Program-made: the position numbers and the translations under genes
NCBI RefSeq assembly: GCF_030676415.1
Contig: NZ_JAUUTW010000017.1
Coordinates: forward strand, 1-64,000
Length of the DNA stretch: 64,000 nucleotides
Reading direction: 5' to 3'
DNA from: Peribacillus frigoritolerans
GTDB lineage: Bacteria; Bacillota; Bacilli; Bacillales; DSM-1321
Notes under the pieces: generated by a model
Databases searched by the model: none
Told to the model about the DNA's origin: nothing
Seen by the model: only the letters and a program-made list of their open reading frames with translations
In this document: in pieces, positions 1 through 8,104 of the stretch
Numbering within the stretch: the first letter of the stretch is position 1
Layout: the number at the start of each line of letters is the position of its first letter

Positions 1-11
1 TGTTAACATTG

Positions 12-127
<116 letters not shown>

Positions 128-136
128 TTATATTGT

Positions 137-211
137 TCCGCAGTAGCTCAGTGGTAGAGCATTCGGCTGTTAACCGAACGGTCGTAGGTTCGAGTCCTAC
201 CTGCGGAGCCA
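137..211 (+). tRNA. tRNA-Asn (GTT)
   Basis: Acceptor TCCGCAG/CTGCGGA, anticodon loop CTGTTAA, a normal T arm and encoded CCA. It is the first of 15 tRNA genes after the 5S rRNA, probably cotranscribed with the rRNA operon. Confidence 0.96.
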
Positions 212-216
212 TTATT

Positions 217-308
217 GGAGAGCTGTCCGAGTGGCCGAAGGAGCACGATTGGAAATCGTGTAGACGGGTAACCCTGTCTCAAGGGTTCAAATCCCTTGCT
301 CTCCGCCA
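217..308 (+). tRNA. tRNA-Ser (GGA)
   Basis: Class II tRNA with a long variable arm; acceptor GGAGAGC/GCTCTCC, anticodon GGA in the loop TTGGAAA, and encoded CCA. Confidence 0.95.
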
Positions 309-317
309 TTTATACCT

Positions 318-392
318 GGCCCGTTGGTCAAGCGGTTAAGACACCGCCCTTTCACGGCGGTAACACGGGTTCGAATCCCGTACGGGTCACCA
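318..392 (+). tRNA. tRNA-Glu (TTC)
   Basis: Acceptor GGCCCGT/ACGGGTC, anticodon TTC in the loop CTTTCAC, and encoded CCA. Confidence 0.95.
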
Positions 393-407
393 TTTAGACA
401 ACATATT

Positions 408-483
408 GGAGGATTAGCTCAGCTGGGAGAGCATCTGCCTTACAAGCAGAGGGTCGGCGGTTCGATCCCGTCATCCTCCACCA
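408..483 (+). tRNA. tRNA-Val (TAC)
   Basis: Acceptor GGAGGAT/ATCCTCC, anticodon TAC in the loop CTTACAA, T arm with TTCGATC, and encoded CCA. Confidence 0.95.
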
Positions 484-561
484 TTTCTTAACGAAATCAA
501 GTTGTTTCTGCTGAAACGCTCAACACGAAAACTTGATGCATAATAGCAACATTATTACCGT

Positions 562-635
<74 letters not shown>

Positions 636-640
636 TCTAT

Positions 641-716
641 GGTCCCGTGGTGTAGCGGTTAACATGCCTGCCTGTCACGCAGGAGATCGCGGGTTCGATT
701 CCCGTCGGGACCGCCA
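641..716 (+). tRNA. tRNA-Asp (GTC)
   Basis: Acceptor GGTCCCG/CGGGACC, anticodon GTC in the loop CTGTCAC, and encoded CCA. Only 5 nt separate it from the initiator tRNA. Confidence 0.95.
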
Positions 717-728
717 TTTTTATTGCTT

Positions 729-804
729 GGCTCAGTAGCTCAGTCGGTAGAGCAAAGGACTGAAAATCCTTGTGTCGGCGGTTCGATTCCGTCCTGAGCC
801 ACCA
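729..804 (+). tRNA. tRNA-Phe (GAA)
   Basis: Acceptor GGCTCAG/CTGAGCC, anticodon GAA in the loop CTGAAAA, and encoded CCA. Confidence 0.95.
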
Positions 805-811
805 TAGTAGT

Positions 812-887
<76 letters not shown>

Positions 888-903
888 TGTTTCATCCATA
901 TGC

Positions 904-987
904 GGAGGGGTAGCGAAGTGGCTAAACGCGGCGGACTGTAAATCCGCTCCTTCGGGTTCGGCAGTTCGAATCTGCCCCCCTCCACCA
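904..987 (+). tRNA. tRNA-Tyr (GTA)
   Basis: Class II tRNA with a long variable arm; acceptor GGAGGGG/CCCCTCC, anticodon GTA in the loop CTGTAAA, and encoded CCA. Confidence 0.95.
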
Positions 988-997
988 TCTTTCTTAC

Positions 998-1071
998 AGG
1001 GGTATAGTTTAAAGGTAGAACAGAGGTCTCCAAAACCTCCAGTGTGGGTTCGAGTCCTACTACCCCTGCCA
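998..1071 (+). tRNA. tRNA-Trp (CCA)
   Basis: Acceptor AGGGGTA/TACCCCT, anticodon CCA in the loop CTCCAAA, and encoded 3' CCA. Confidence 0.95.
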
Positions 1072-1087
1072 ATTTCAATCCTATAAT

Positions 1088-1164
1088 GGCGATTGTGGCG
1101 AAGTGGTTAACGCACCTGATTGTGGTTCAGGCATTCGTGGGTTCGATTCCCATCAGTCGCCCCA
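1088..1164 (+). tRNA. tRNA-His (GTG)
   Basis: Anticodon GTG in the loop TTGTGGT. The acceptor begins GGCGATT, consistent with the extra 5' G of tRNA-His, and the 3' CCA is encoded. Confidence 0.94.
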
Positions 1165-1199
1165 TTTAATAAAACATGGTATAATGAATACAACGTTAA

Positions 1200-1274
1200 T
1201 GGGCTATAGCCAAGCGGTAAGGCAACGGATTTTGATTCCGTCATGCGAAGGTTCGATCCCTTCTAGCCCAGCCA
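1200..1274 (+). tRNA. tRNA-Gln (TTG)
   Basis: Acceptor TGGGCTA/TAGCCCA, anticodon TTG in the loop TTTTGAT, and encoded CCA. Confidence 0.95.
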
Positions 1275-1277
1275 TAT

Positions 1278-1352
1278 GCGAAAGTAGTTCAGTGGTAGAA
1301 TACAACCTTGCCAAGGTTGGGGTCGCGGGTTCGAATCCCGTCTTTCGCTCCA
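1278..1352 (+). tRNA. tRNA-Gly (GCC)
   Basis: Acceptor GCGAAAG/CTTTCGC, anticodon GCC in the loop TTGCCAA, and encoded CCA. It starts 3 nt after tRNA-Gln. Confidence 0.95.
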
Positions 1353-1360
1353 AAAACGTT

Positions 1361-1434
1361 GGCGGCATAGCCAAGCGGTAAGGCAGAGGTCTGCAAAACC
1401 TTTACCACCGGTTCGATTCCGGTTGCCGCCTCCA
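1361..1434 (+). tRNA. tRNA-Cys (GCA)
   Basis: Acceptor GGCGGCA paired with TGCCGCC, anticodon GCA in the loop CTGCAAA, and encoded CCA. Confidence 0.95.
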
Positions 1435-1442
1435 ACATACAT

Positions 1443-1523
1443 GCCGGTGTGGCGGAATTGGCAGACGCGCACGACTCAAAATCGTGTTCCTCTGGAGTGC
1501 CGGTTCGACCCCGGCCACCGGTA
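1443..1523 (+). tRNA. tRNA-Leu (CAA), no encoded CCA
   Basis: Class II tRNA with a long variable arm; acceptor GCCGGTG/CACCGGT, anticodon CAA in the loop CTCAAAA. After discriminator A the genome reads TCA, not CCA. It is the last gene of the cluster and lies directly before an integrase-like remnant, so it is a plausible old attachment site. Confidence 0.94.
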
Positions 1524-1553
1524 TCATCAATAGCGAAGGATCGCTATTACATC

Positions 1554-1585
1554 AAGCTTCACACTTAATTGTGTGAAGCTTTTTT
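1554..1585 (+). terminator. Intrinsic terminator of the rRNA/tRNA operon
   Basis: An 11-bp perfect stem AAGCTTCACAC/GTGTGAAGCTT with loop TTAATT, followed by a T run. A shorter palindrome (TAGCGA/TCGCTA, 1531-1546) precedes it. Confidence 0.93.
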
Positions 1586-1620
1586 GTGTTTATGATGCAC
1601 TACAAACATACAATATCGAA

Positions 1621-1779
1621 TCAAACCTTATTAAAGGTGTTAGGAGATCATGCCATACACTTAGACACACTCATGCTAGACTATTCGCTAAAATGGTGGG
1701 TGGCATTTCACTTTCAATCTACACTGTGACATACGTCTATGGAAGATACGAAATGATACATGAAGGTATTGGCCACTGA
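1621..1779 (+). pseudogene. Decayed tyrosine-recombinase (integrase) C-terminal remnant
   Basis: The reading frame carries CHTLRHTHARLF, matching the H-x-L-R-H-T-H-A catalytic box of phage and ICE integrases, and ends in GIGH, resembling the R-L-G-H box. The spacing between the two is wrong and no N-terminal domain or catalytic tyrosine context is left. Upstream codons of the same frame run back into the tRNA terminator, so this is not an independent gene. Its place just after tRNA-Leu fits an old element that used the tRNA as its attachment site. That history is inference from a short motif. Confidence 0.5.
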
Positions 1780-1933
1780 TATGGGGGAGAGTCATAATAA
1801 ATATTCCCTTTTAAATAATGTATATTAACACAAATATTTAGAGCACGTTTGTTCTTACGATTAAATATAAAAACGAATGGGTCAAAGAGTATTAACTCTA
1901 CCATTCGTTCCGTAAACAGATTGGCCAATGATT

Positions 1934-2224
1934 TTAGATTTCAATATTCATAGCATTTAGTTCTGCTTCCGTATAGCCAGAAGAGGATAGTGCGATTTCA
2001 ATTTCTTCAGCAGCCTTATAATCAAATAATTTAAATTTAGACATTAAAGCGAAAGCATTTTGATTTTCAATTGCCAAGGCAACAGCTTCCACGTCTTGCA
2101 GTAACTTCAGGTCTTCAATGTAGAATTGAGCGGTTCTCATCGCTAAATACTCATTCATTGTAGTCGAACTGTAGAAAAGTCTCGTTAAAGTGGCGATTGC
2201 GTTAGGAACGAAAATCTTATTCAT
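1934..2224 (-). CDS. Hypothetical protein, 96 aa
   Basis: Not recognised. The start is supported by a strong ribosome-binding site (GGAGGGG about 6 nt before the ATG). The composition is that of a soluble, mostly helical acidic protein, with EIEIALSSSGYTEAELNAMN near the end and no signal peptide or membrane segment. It stands alone, with the tRNA region on one side and a gene-poor stretch on the other. Probably a real but lineage-restricted gene. Confidence 0.65.
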   Translation of the reverse strand: MNKIFVPNAIATLTRLFYSSTTMNEYLAMRTAQFYIEDLKLLQDVEAVALAIENQNAFALMSKFKLFDYKAAEEIEIALSSSGYTEAELNAMNIEI

Positions 2225-2824
2225 AATTACCCCTCCACTATTCGTAATATTCTGTCATTTAAACTACTACTAGTATGAGTCACTCTAAAAACGTTGTCAA
2301 TCTTTATCTTTTGAGCATTTTTACTCACCGGTTGAAAGTAAAGCTGTATTCAAATTGAGTAAATAGAAAACAGACGACTTTTCCAAAGGCAAAAGTGATT
2401 GCACCGAAGCGCACGGGGTAAGCGAAAGAAGGAATGTTACCGAGTTTACGAAACGAACCAAATTACATGCGACATGTTGATTCAAGCTCGATTGCTAGGC
2501 CTCAGGCTCGATCATAACCTTCATTCCATTTACTTTATTCAACAAATGGACCGATTTTACCTGCTTAAAAAAAAACAGCTCATAATCGAGTTGTCTTTTT
2601 ATTTAAGTTGTATCTTGTTGGGCATCCAGTGAATAGCTGCTTAAAATTATAAAAAAGCCAGTGTCACAAGTGGCACGATTAAGCCGAATGTTTTAGGAAT
2701 TTAGAAATTCTTTCATTGATGAGATACCCTGAGCGGACGAGTCTTCCTCAGGAAACCTTAGGCATTCGGTGGATCCTTTCTGTGTTCGAAAATTTCAAAG
2801 GGCTTATGAAACAACAGATCCTTA
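2225..2824. other. Gene-poor intergenic region
   Basis: About 600 nt. An open frame at 2399-2632 lacks a ribosome-binding site and has a non-protein-like composition. A short dyad GTGTCAC/GTGGCAC lies near 2660. Nothing else could be supported. Confidence 0.4.
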
Positions 2825-3028
2825 TTAACTGTGAAGAAGGCGGGCTTCCACATTACGCAGCTCTCCAGATGAAACACTATCAGCCACAATTATTTGCAAT
2901 GTTCTCGTAGCTGTCATTCGTTTGTCTGGATGCTTCATTTGTAGATGCTGTTGTATCGCTCGGAAAAGTTCATTATTTTCTGGACGGTTGGCGTTATAGA
3001 TTTCTTGTAAACTCTTCGATTTTCCCAT
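2825..3028 (-). CDS. Hypothetical small protein, 67 aa
   Basis: A short, polar, helix-rich frame starting MGKSKSLQEIYNANRPENNE with AAAGTAGGAAAAG upstream as a fair ribosome-binding site. Not recognised; no Cys motif, signal or membrane segment. The overlapping plus-strand frame (2716-2910) has poorer composition, so the minus frame is preferred. Confidence 0.42.
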   Translation of the reverse strand: MGKSKSLQEIYNANRPENNELFRAIQQHLQMKHPDKRMTATRTLQIIVADSVSSGELRNVEARLLHS

Positions 3029-3460
3029 GGCTTTTCCTACTTTCCATCAAGTGTGAAATACATATGAAAGCTTATGATAATATATATTTCCGTCTGAGCG
3101 CTTCTAATTCCTTCTTTTTTCACTTTAAAGAACAGTGAAGTTGCTCCTTATTTTTTTACAAGGTGTTAGTTTACCTGTCTTACTACTTGACAATTGCCGT
3201 ATATGTTTTTCTTTTTCTTTGTCTTTAACACGACGAAAATAATTCAGAACCTCTAGATTAGAGGGGAGGAAAGTATGGTAAGAAGTAGTGACCTGTAACT
3301 TTAAGAAATCTAAAACCAGGAAAGTAGTTCCTCTAGCCTTTCTTCTATTTATTATCAAGATTCCTGGTTTTGTAAATAATATCGATGAAATATGGTAATA
3401 AATAAAAAATCACTATCTTAAAATACTTCACATAATAAATTTTCTAAGGGGCGGAAAATT
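3029..3460. other. AT-rich intergenic region upstream of glsA
   Basis: About 430 nt with no convincing gene. A minus-strand open frame (3125-3358) has no ribosome-binding site and looks random. The last 100 nt probably hold the glsA promoter, but no clear -35/-10 pair was identified. Confidence 0.4.
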
Positions 3461-4411
3461 GTGAACAATATGGGATGTCAATGCAGTTCCAATGAAGAAT
3501 TACAGCAACTGGTCGATAAAGCAAAAAAATATACAAATATGGGAACAGTGGCAGACTATATACCGGCTCTTGAAAAGGCGAATCCTAGGGATTTGTCTGT
3601 TGCTATATACTATCCTGACGGAAAAGGATATTGTGCGGGGGATGTAAGAGCTAAAATGACCCTGCAAAGCATATCAAAAGTTTTGACACTTGCACTGGTA
3701 TTAATGGAAAAAGGGGAGGAATATGTCTTTTCCTATGTAGGAAAAGAACCCACTGGGGACCCTTTTAATTCGATTGCCAAGTTAGAGACAAACAAGCCAT
3801 CTAAGCCGTTAAACCCGATGATCAATGCAGGAGCATTGACTGTGACCCACATGATTGCAGGTGACAGTGTAAATGAGCGATTTCAGCGTATTTTACAATT
3901 TATCCGGGAATTGACGCAAAATCCTACTATCGGTTTTAATGAAGATGTTGCCCGGTCAGAATACAATACAGCAGACTTAAATAGGTCGTTAAGCTATTTT
4001 TTAAAGCAGCATAATGTAATAAATGAGGATGTGGAAGAATTAATCGAATTGTATTCGAAGCAATGTGCCATTGAAATGGACAGTCAGGATTTGGCGAGGA
4101 TAGGCTGTGTGCTGGCCATGAATGGGAAAGATTTGTTGACGGGAAAGCAAATCATCCCCGAGGACATTGCTCGTATTTGCAAGACATTCATGGTTACTTG
4201 CGGCATGTATAACGCATCAGGTGAATTTGCCATTAATGTTGGCATTCCGGCTAAAAGCGGTGTGTCAGGGGGAATCCTGGGGGCCGTCCCCGGAAAATGT
4301 GGGATTGGAATTTATAGTGCAGCACTGGATGAGAAGGGGAACAGCGTTGCCGGGATAAAAATCTTGGAAATGTTGGCGAAAAAGTATTCCTTAAGTATGT
4401 TTAATTTGTAA
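3461..4411 (+). CDS. glsA: Glutaminase
   Basis: Hydrolyses L-glutamine to glutamate and ammonia in the cytoplasm. The protein has the beta-lactamase-like serine fold of bacterial glutaminases: the SxxK catalytic pair at S70/K73 (in LQSISKVL) and the conserved LNPMINAGAL block at about 117-126. The C-terminal region carries the Gly-rich KSGVSGGILGAVPGKCG segment. Length (316 aa) is normal. GTG at 3461 follows the site AAGGGGCGG and is preferred; ATG at 3470 is the alternative. Bacillus genomes often pair a glutaminase with a glutamine transporter, but none is adjacent here. Confidence 0.94.
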   Translation: MNNMGCQCSSNEELQQLVDKAKKYTNMGTVADYIPALEKANPRDLSVAIYYPDGKGYCAGDVRAKMTLQSISKVLTLALVLMEKGEEYVFSYVGKEPTGDPFNSIAKLETNKPSKPLNPMINAGALTVTHMIAGDSVNERFQRILQFIRELTQNPTIGFNEDVARSEYNTADLNRSLSYFLKQHNVINEDVEELIELYSKQCAIEMDSQDLARIGCVLAMNGKDLLTGKQIIPEDIARICKTFMVTCGMYNASGEFAINVGIPAKSGVSGGILGAVPGKCGIGIYSAALDEKGNSVAGIKILEMLAKKYSLSMFNL

Positions 4412-4652
4412 ACATTGACACCTTTAGCGATGAGTCGATGATATTAATCACGTTATTTTTTTTCGAATGTTGTCTGGAATTAAAGATTGTTTCCTTAAAG
4501 AGAGAGGATGAAGCTTGGAATAGAGCGTTTTCGTTAAAGTTAGGCGTGGTCTTCCACGAGGTTAAGGCTTGCCAGATGCGATTGGTACGGTGGCAGTATT
4601 AAATGAGGTTCAGTCTAAAGTCTTACAGAAACAAAGCATTTACTTTCACGGC

Positions 4653-4686
4653 AAAAAAAGACCTCTGCACATAAGGGCAAGGTCTT
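4653..4686 (-). terminator. Terminator after the recombinase and small-protein genes
   Basis: On the minus strand AAGACCT and AGGTCTT frame a 15-nt loop, followed by a run of seven T. It ends the 4694-5456 operon. The T run exists only on the minus strand. Confidence 0.8.
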
Positions 4687-4693
4687 AAGCTGA

Positions 4694-4888
4694 TTATAAC
4701 AAGTTGGAGAAAAGAGATACTTTTTTATATAAAGCATTTACCTCTTTATTTCGATGTTCCCCGATTTCATTTCTTAGCTGGCCTTCCATATCGGTCATTA
4801 AATCAGCTAATTTCAATGCCTTTTGTCTGTCGGAAATATTGCTGCGAATGATATATTCGTATTTTGCATTGTATTCAGTCAGTGACAT
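4694..4888 (-). CDS. Small hypothetical protein downstream of the recombinase
   Basis: 64 aa beginning MSLTEYNAKYEYIIRSN. The frame is open 30 nt further upstream, but AGGAGGACGGAAGAA lies exactly before this ATG and decides the start. Charged and helical throughout, with no recognised domain. It begins 13 nt after the recombinase stop and shares its terminator, so the two are one transcript. A helper role for the recombinase is only a guess from position. Confidence 0.6.
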   Translation of the reverse strand: MSLTEYNAKYEYIIRSNISDRQKALKLADLMTDMEGQLRNEIGEHRNKEVNALYKKVSLFSNLL

Positions 4889-4901
4889 TTCTTCCGTCCT
4901 C

Positions 4902-5456
4902 CTATAGTGCATAGTCATTTAAGCTGTCTTCTGTTCCTTCATCCGTAATCCCGATGTACTTTAGTGTAATTTCAGGGTGTGGATGGTTAAGGATCATTTG
5001 TAACTCTTCAATATCCTTACTTCGTTTATAGTACAAGTACCCGAATGTTTTCCGCATGGTATGGGTTCCGACGCTCTCGATGTCTACCATGTCAGCTGCT
5101 TTATTAAGCTGTCTGTAGGCTTGTATCTTGCTTATTGGCTTATCACCCTTACGTGAAGGGAATAGCCATTCACCATCAATGGTATCTATATAGGCTGCCA
5201 ATTCCTTGCATACAGTATTAAGCTGTATGATCCTTGGCTTCTTTGTTTTGCCTTCCTTGATGGTGAGCTCCATCTTGCCTTTAATATCCTTTATCTTCAA
5301 CGATAATAGATCTGACACACGCATGCCGGTATTGATGCCTAACAAGAACAATATGTAGTCTCTCTCGCTGCAATGTCTTTTCAATGACCATTTCATATCA
5401 TCTAACTTTTCCAATGATCTGATTGGTTGAACGTCAATTAAATGTTCTTTTGGCAA
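4902..5456 (-). CDS. Small tyrosine recombinase, catalytic domain only
   Basis: 184 aa. It has the phage-integrase catalytic set: Arg in NTGMRVSDLLSL, Lys in the beta-hairpin KEGKTKKPR, HTMRKTFG (H-x-x-R), LNHPHPEITLKYIG with the His and the likely nucleophilic Tyr. The usual N-terminal core-binding domain is absent. Such catalytic-domain-only proteins are common in Bacillus chromosomes (resembling YoeC) and are not tied to one mobile element. The start is TTG at 5456 with AAGGGTG about 7 nt upstream. No attachment sites or cargo genes are visible. Confidence 0.8.
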   Translation of the reverse strand: MPKEHLIDVQPIRSLEKLDDMKWSLKRHCSERDYILFLLGINTGMRVSDLLSLKIKDIKGKMELTIKEGKTKKPRIIQLNTVCKELAAYIDTIDGEWLFPSRKGDKPISKIQAYRQLNKAADMVDIESVGTHTMRKTFGYLYYKRSKDIEELQMILNHPHPEITLKYIGITDEGTEDSLNDYAL

Positions 5457-5950
5457 ATGTGATCACCCTTATTTCACGCTAGTGGAATCGGTATTTTGAA
5501 TGTATACTTTTTATTAATTTAAGAGTAACACTGAAAAAGGATGGAAGTCAATGTGTTGGGTACATTGATAGCATGGTATACAGGGGAGGTTAAGATATCG
5601 GGACGAATTGAGATAAAAAAAACACGGCCTCCTCTTAAAGAAAGGGCCGCGTTTTTAGGTAAGTGAAAACTTCACTATTCATGGTACATTCCCTAGATTT
5701 AATGAAGATGGTATAGAGTTTTCGATATAGTCATGAACGGCCTTGCCCATTCGTATTAAGGTTGAATTTTAAGTGTGGATAGCTATAAAAAATACTGAAA
5801 CTTGATATAATGAATCAATAGTAATATTTTTCTAAACTAGTGTTATTGATGGATATTTAATAGGTCAATCTAAAGGAAAAGGGTTAGGTTCATTCACAAC
5901 GAATAGGTCTTTTATAATTATTATGCTTTATCAGGATTGGGGAAACCACC
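5457..5950. other. Intergenic region between divergent genes
   Basis: About 490 nt. It holds one terminator-like hairpin (5620-5656) and otherwise AT-rich sequence without a supportable gene. Confidence 0.4.
5620..5656. terminator. Bidirectional terminator-like hairpin between divergent genes
   Basis: AAACACGGCC and GGCCGCGTTT form an imperfect stem, with A/T runs on both sides so it could act in either direction. The flanking genes diverge from it, so it ends no annotated gene. Confidence 0.55.
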
Positions 5951-6277
5951 ATGAAGAGAGTTTTAGCTATATTGAAAAAGTTACTGCCTTTAATGTCAAG
6001 GTTGTTTACTATGGCAATTATGATTGCGGTTTTTTACTGTATGTTCATGTTCGCAGACCTGGAGAATGAAAAGGCAGACAGAGAGCATCATAACGAGCAA
6101 TCAGTGAATTTTGAAGAGATGAGCGATCAAGAATCGGAAGAGAAGCCAGCAGGTTCTTTGGTGAACTATTGTAAAGATAGCGCTAATGAGAGTCGCTCCT
6201 CCAGTTGGTTTGGTATTGAAGAAAACGAAATGGAACCTAGCGAATACACGGTTGAATGCATTGAACACTTGGAATAG
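5951..6277 (+). CDS. Hypothetical membrane-anchored protein, 108 aa
   Basis: Residues about 14-36 form one hydrophobic helix preceded by basic residues (KRVLAILKK). The rest is hydrophilic and very acidic (many E, D, S). This suggests an N-terminally anchored protein with an extracytoplasmic tail, but no family was recognised. The ribosome-binding site is weak, and a run of noncoding-looking sequence follows. It may be real or a degraded gene end. Confidence 0.4.
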   Translation: MKRVLAILKKLLPLMSRLFTMAIMIAVFYCMFMFADLENEKADREHHNEQSVNFEEMSDQESEEKPAGSLVNYCKDSANESRSSSWFGIEENEMEPSEYTVECIEHLE

Positions 6278-6694
6278 CAGCAGAGTTACTATGGATCACC
6301 CGGAAATTTGAAATTCAGGATTCACAACACGGACATCATGGAGGATCGGAACAAAACGCGATTTGGGAAAACGTAAGCGGGAGGTCACATCCAAAGATTT
6401 GGTTGTGAACGAGTGTAATGCTCGGAGAATATTAATTGTTTTGGAAAATAAGGGCTTCGCTGAAATGATTGATGACGAACCGGGTACACAGCCGGGGAGG
6501 CCCTATTTTTTGCATACAGAATATTGACATTTGCCTGTTTGGATCATAACCAAACAGGTTTTTAGTATGAAAGGAAATCCAATGGAAAAAATGGAATAGA
6601 ATATAATGAAGAATGAAGGAAAATTTTTCACCCCCATATCTTTTTCTCTTTCTGAAACGTTTATAGGATAGAGGGTGTTGAAGGAGTGAGAAAA
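6278..6694. other. Intergenic region upstream of the sigma factor
   Basis: About 415 nt. A terminator (6534-6563) lies in it. TGAAACGTTTATAGG at about 6651 resembles the -35 element of ECF promoters, but no matching CGT-type -10 was found at the right distance. Confidence 0.35.
6534..6563 (+). terminator. Intrinsic terminator
   Basis: A 9-bp perfect stem CCTGTTTGG/CCAAACAGG with a 7-nt loop and five T. It isolates the sigma factor operon from upstream transcription. Confidence 0.8.
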
Positions 6695-7405
6695 ATGATA
6701 AATAAGTTGAGGGAAGATATTATTTCTGAAGAAAAGGATAACGGTGCGATTTTGCGTGGGGTCTATCCTGAATTGCTTCGGTTTTGCCGATTCCTGACCC
6801 AAAATAATTGGGATGGGGATGATTTGGCACAGGAAACGATATTGAAGGCAATGCAGGGCTATGGGAAGAAAACGGAGATAACAACCGCTTTATTGAAGAC
6901 AATAGCCCGCCATTCCTGGATTGATACGATTAGAAAAAGAAAAAAAGAATCTTTAGAGGATCTTTTGGATACCGAACAGCAGGGATCAGTTGGGGAAAAT
7001 GCCTTTGAAACGGTTGAATATATAGTAAAATCCCTTACCCCGAAACAAGCTGTAGTGTTCATGTTAAAGGAAGGATTCCTCTATCGGTCAAAAGAAATCT
7101 CAGATTATTTGAACACCACGGAAACGGCTGTAAAGTCAATCTTGAACCGTGTGAAAAAGCGTTTTGCCAATGACGTTGAAGAGCGTAGGTTGTCTTGCGT
7201 GGAAGATTGGCAAGATGAGGAGGAACAGCGGCTCATGTCCCTGATGACACAGGCATTAAAAGCCCAAAATCCTGATATCCTCATTAGAAGCATCCCATCT
7301 TTCAAATCCCTGAACAGTGAATCGATGATTCCTAAACTGATGAATCGTCCGATTCTTTCCAAATCAAGCTTCACTCCTTCAAACACACTCTCAATGGCTG
7401 CATAG
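6695..7405 (+). CDS. Sigma-70 family (ECF-like) RNA polymerase sigma factor
   Basis: 236 aa. Region 2 is seen in ELLRFCRFLTQNNWDGDDLA followed by QETILKA, and the -10-binding helix in RHSWIDTIRKRKKE. Region 4 appears around LTPKQAVVFMLKEGFLY with a helix-turn-helix ending TETAVKSILNRVKKR. About 60 residues of low-complexity sequence extend past region 4, more than in plain ECF factors. AAGGAG sits 8 nt before ATG 6695, so this start is preferred to the GTG at 6686. No anti-sigma gene is adjacent; the next gene, 30 nt on, is a ClpP protease, which suggests control by proteolysis or a stress regulon. Confidence 0.85.
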   Translation: MINKLREDIISEEKDNGAILRGVYPELLRFCRFLTQNNWDGDDLAQETILKAMQGYGKKTEITTALLKTIARHSWIDTIRKRKKESLEDLLDTEQQGSVGENAFETVEYIVKSLTPKQAVVFMLKEGFLYRSKEISDYLNTTETAVKSILNRVKKRFANDVEERRLSCVEDWQDEEEQRLMSLMTQALKAQNPDILIRSIPSFKSLNSESMIPKLMNRPILSKSSFTPSNTLSMAA

Positions 7406-7435
7406 CCAATATTATTGTTAGGAGGAAGATGAGAT

Positions 7436-8020
7436 ATGACCACGATTCCATATGTAATTGAGCAATCCGGCAAGGGTGAGCGCTCGTACGATATTTATTC
7501 CAGACTTCTAAAAGACCGTATCATCATGATTGGGGAAGAGATCACCGATCATTTAGCCAATAGTGTGGTTGCCCAATTGTTATTCTTGGCAGCAGATGCA
7601 CCTGATAAAGAAATTACCATCTTCATAAACAGTCCGGGGGGATCGACCAGTGCCGGTTTCGCCATTTATGATACAATGCAATATATTAAGCCAGATATCC
7701 GGACTGTATGTACGGGGATGGCTGCATCATTCGGTGCCATGCTTTTACTGGCGGGTACGAAAGGAAAAAGGTGCGCTTTGCCCAATAGTGAAATCATGCT
7801 TCATCAACCGCTTGGTGGGGCGAGGGGGCAAGCCACGGAAATTGAAATTTCTGCCCGAAGGATTTTGAAACTAAAGGATCATATCAATCAAATCATCTCG
7901 GAAAGAACTGGGCAGCCTATCGAAAAGGTGGAGAAGGACACAGATCGTGATTACTTCTTAAGCGCAAATGAGGCGATGGATTACGGTATAATCGATGAAA
8001 TAATCATTAAAGGTAATTAA
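7436..8020 (+). CDS. clpP: ClpP-type ATP-dependent protease proteolytic subunit (paralogue)
   Basis: Cytoplasmic serine peptidase that assembles into a tetradecamer and works with Clp ATPases. The catalytic triad is visible at S98 ([10 protein letters not shown]), H123 (MLHQPLGG) and D172 (DRDYF), and the oligomer and handle segments are present, so it should be active. Length (194 aa) is normal. [10 protein letters not shown] and GKRCALPN differ from the housekeeping ClpP (usually GMAASMGAFL and GKRYALPN), pointing to a second ClpP. AGGAGGAAG lies upstream. It is cotranscribed with the preceding sigma factor and ends in a terminator. Confidence 0.92.
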   Translation: MTTIPYVIEQSGKGERSYDIYSRLLKDRIIMIGEEITDHLANSVVAQLLFLAADAPDKEITIFINSPGGSTSAGFAIYDTMQYIKPDIRTVCTGMAASFGAMLLLAGTKGKRCALPNSEIMLHQPLGGARGQATEIEISARRILKLKDHINQIISERTGQPIEKVEKDTDRDYFLSANEAMDYGIIDEIIIKGN

Positions 8021-8056
8021 AAAGACCTGGATAAAAATAAGCTTGATGAAAACGAA

Positions 8057-8094
8057 AAGAAACTGTCGATATCTATACCGGCAGTTTCTTTTTT
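8057..8094 (+). terminator. Terminator after clpP
   Basis: AAGAAACTG/CAGTTTCTT stem extended by partly paired loop bases, followed by TTTT. It lies between convergent genes. Confidence 0.85.
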
Positions 8095-8104
8095 ACCTTC
8101 TTAC

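Noticed and set aside
2399..2632. 77-codon plus-strand open frame
   Set aside because: No ribosome-binding site, hydrophobic end without pattern, and no recognisable family.
3125..3358. 77-codon minus-strand open frame
   Set aside because: No start site; composition looks random (Lys/Ser/Thr-rich, AT-driven).
4902..5456. Tyrosine recombinase as evidence for an integrated mobile element
   Set aside because: No attachment repeats, no cargo genes and no second mobility gene nearby; such single-domain recombinases are common chromosomal genes.
6640..6690. Auto-regulatory ECF promoter before the sigma factor
   Set aside because: A TGAAAC -35-like element exists, but no CGT-type -10 lies at 15-17 nt.
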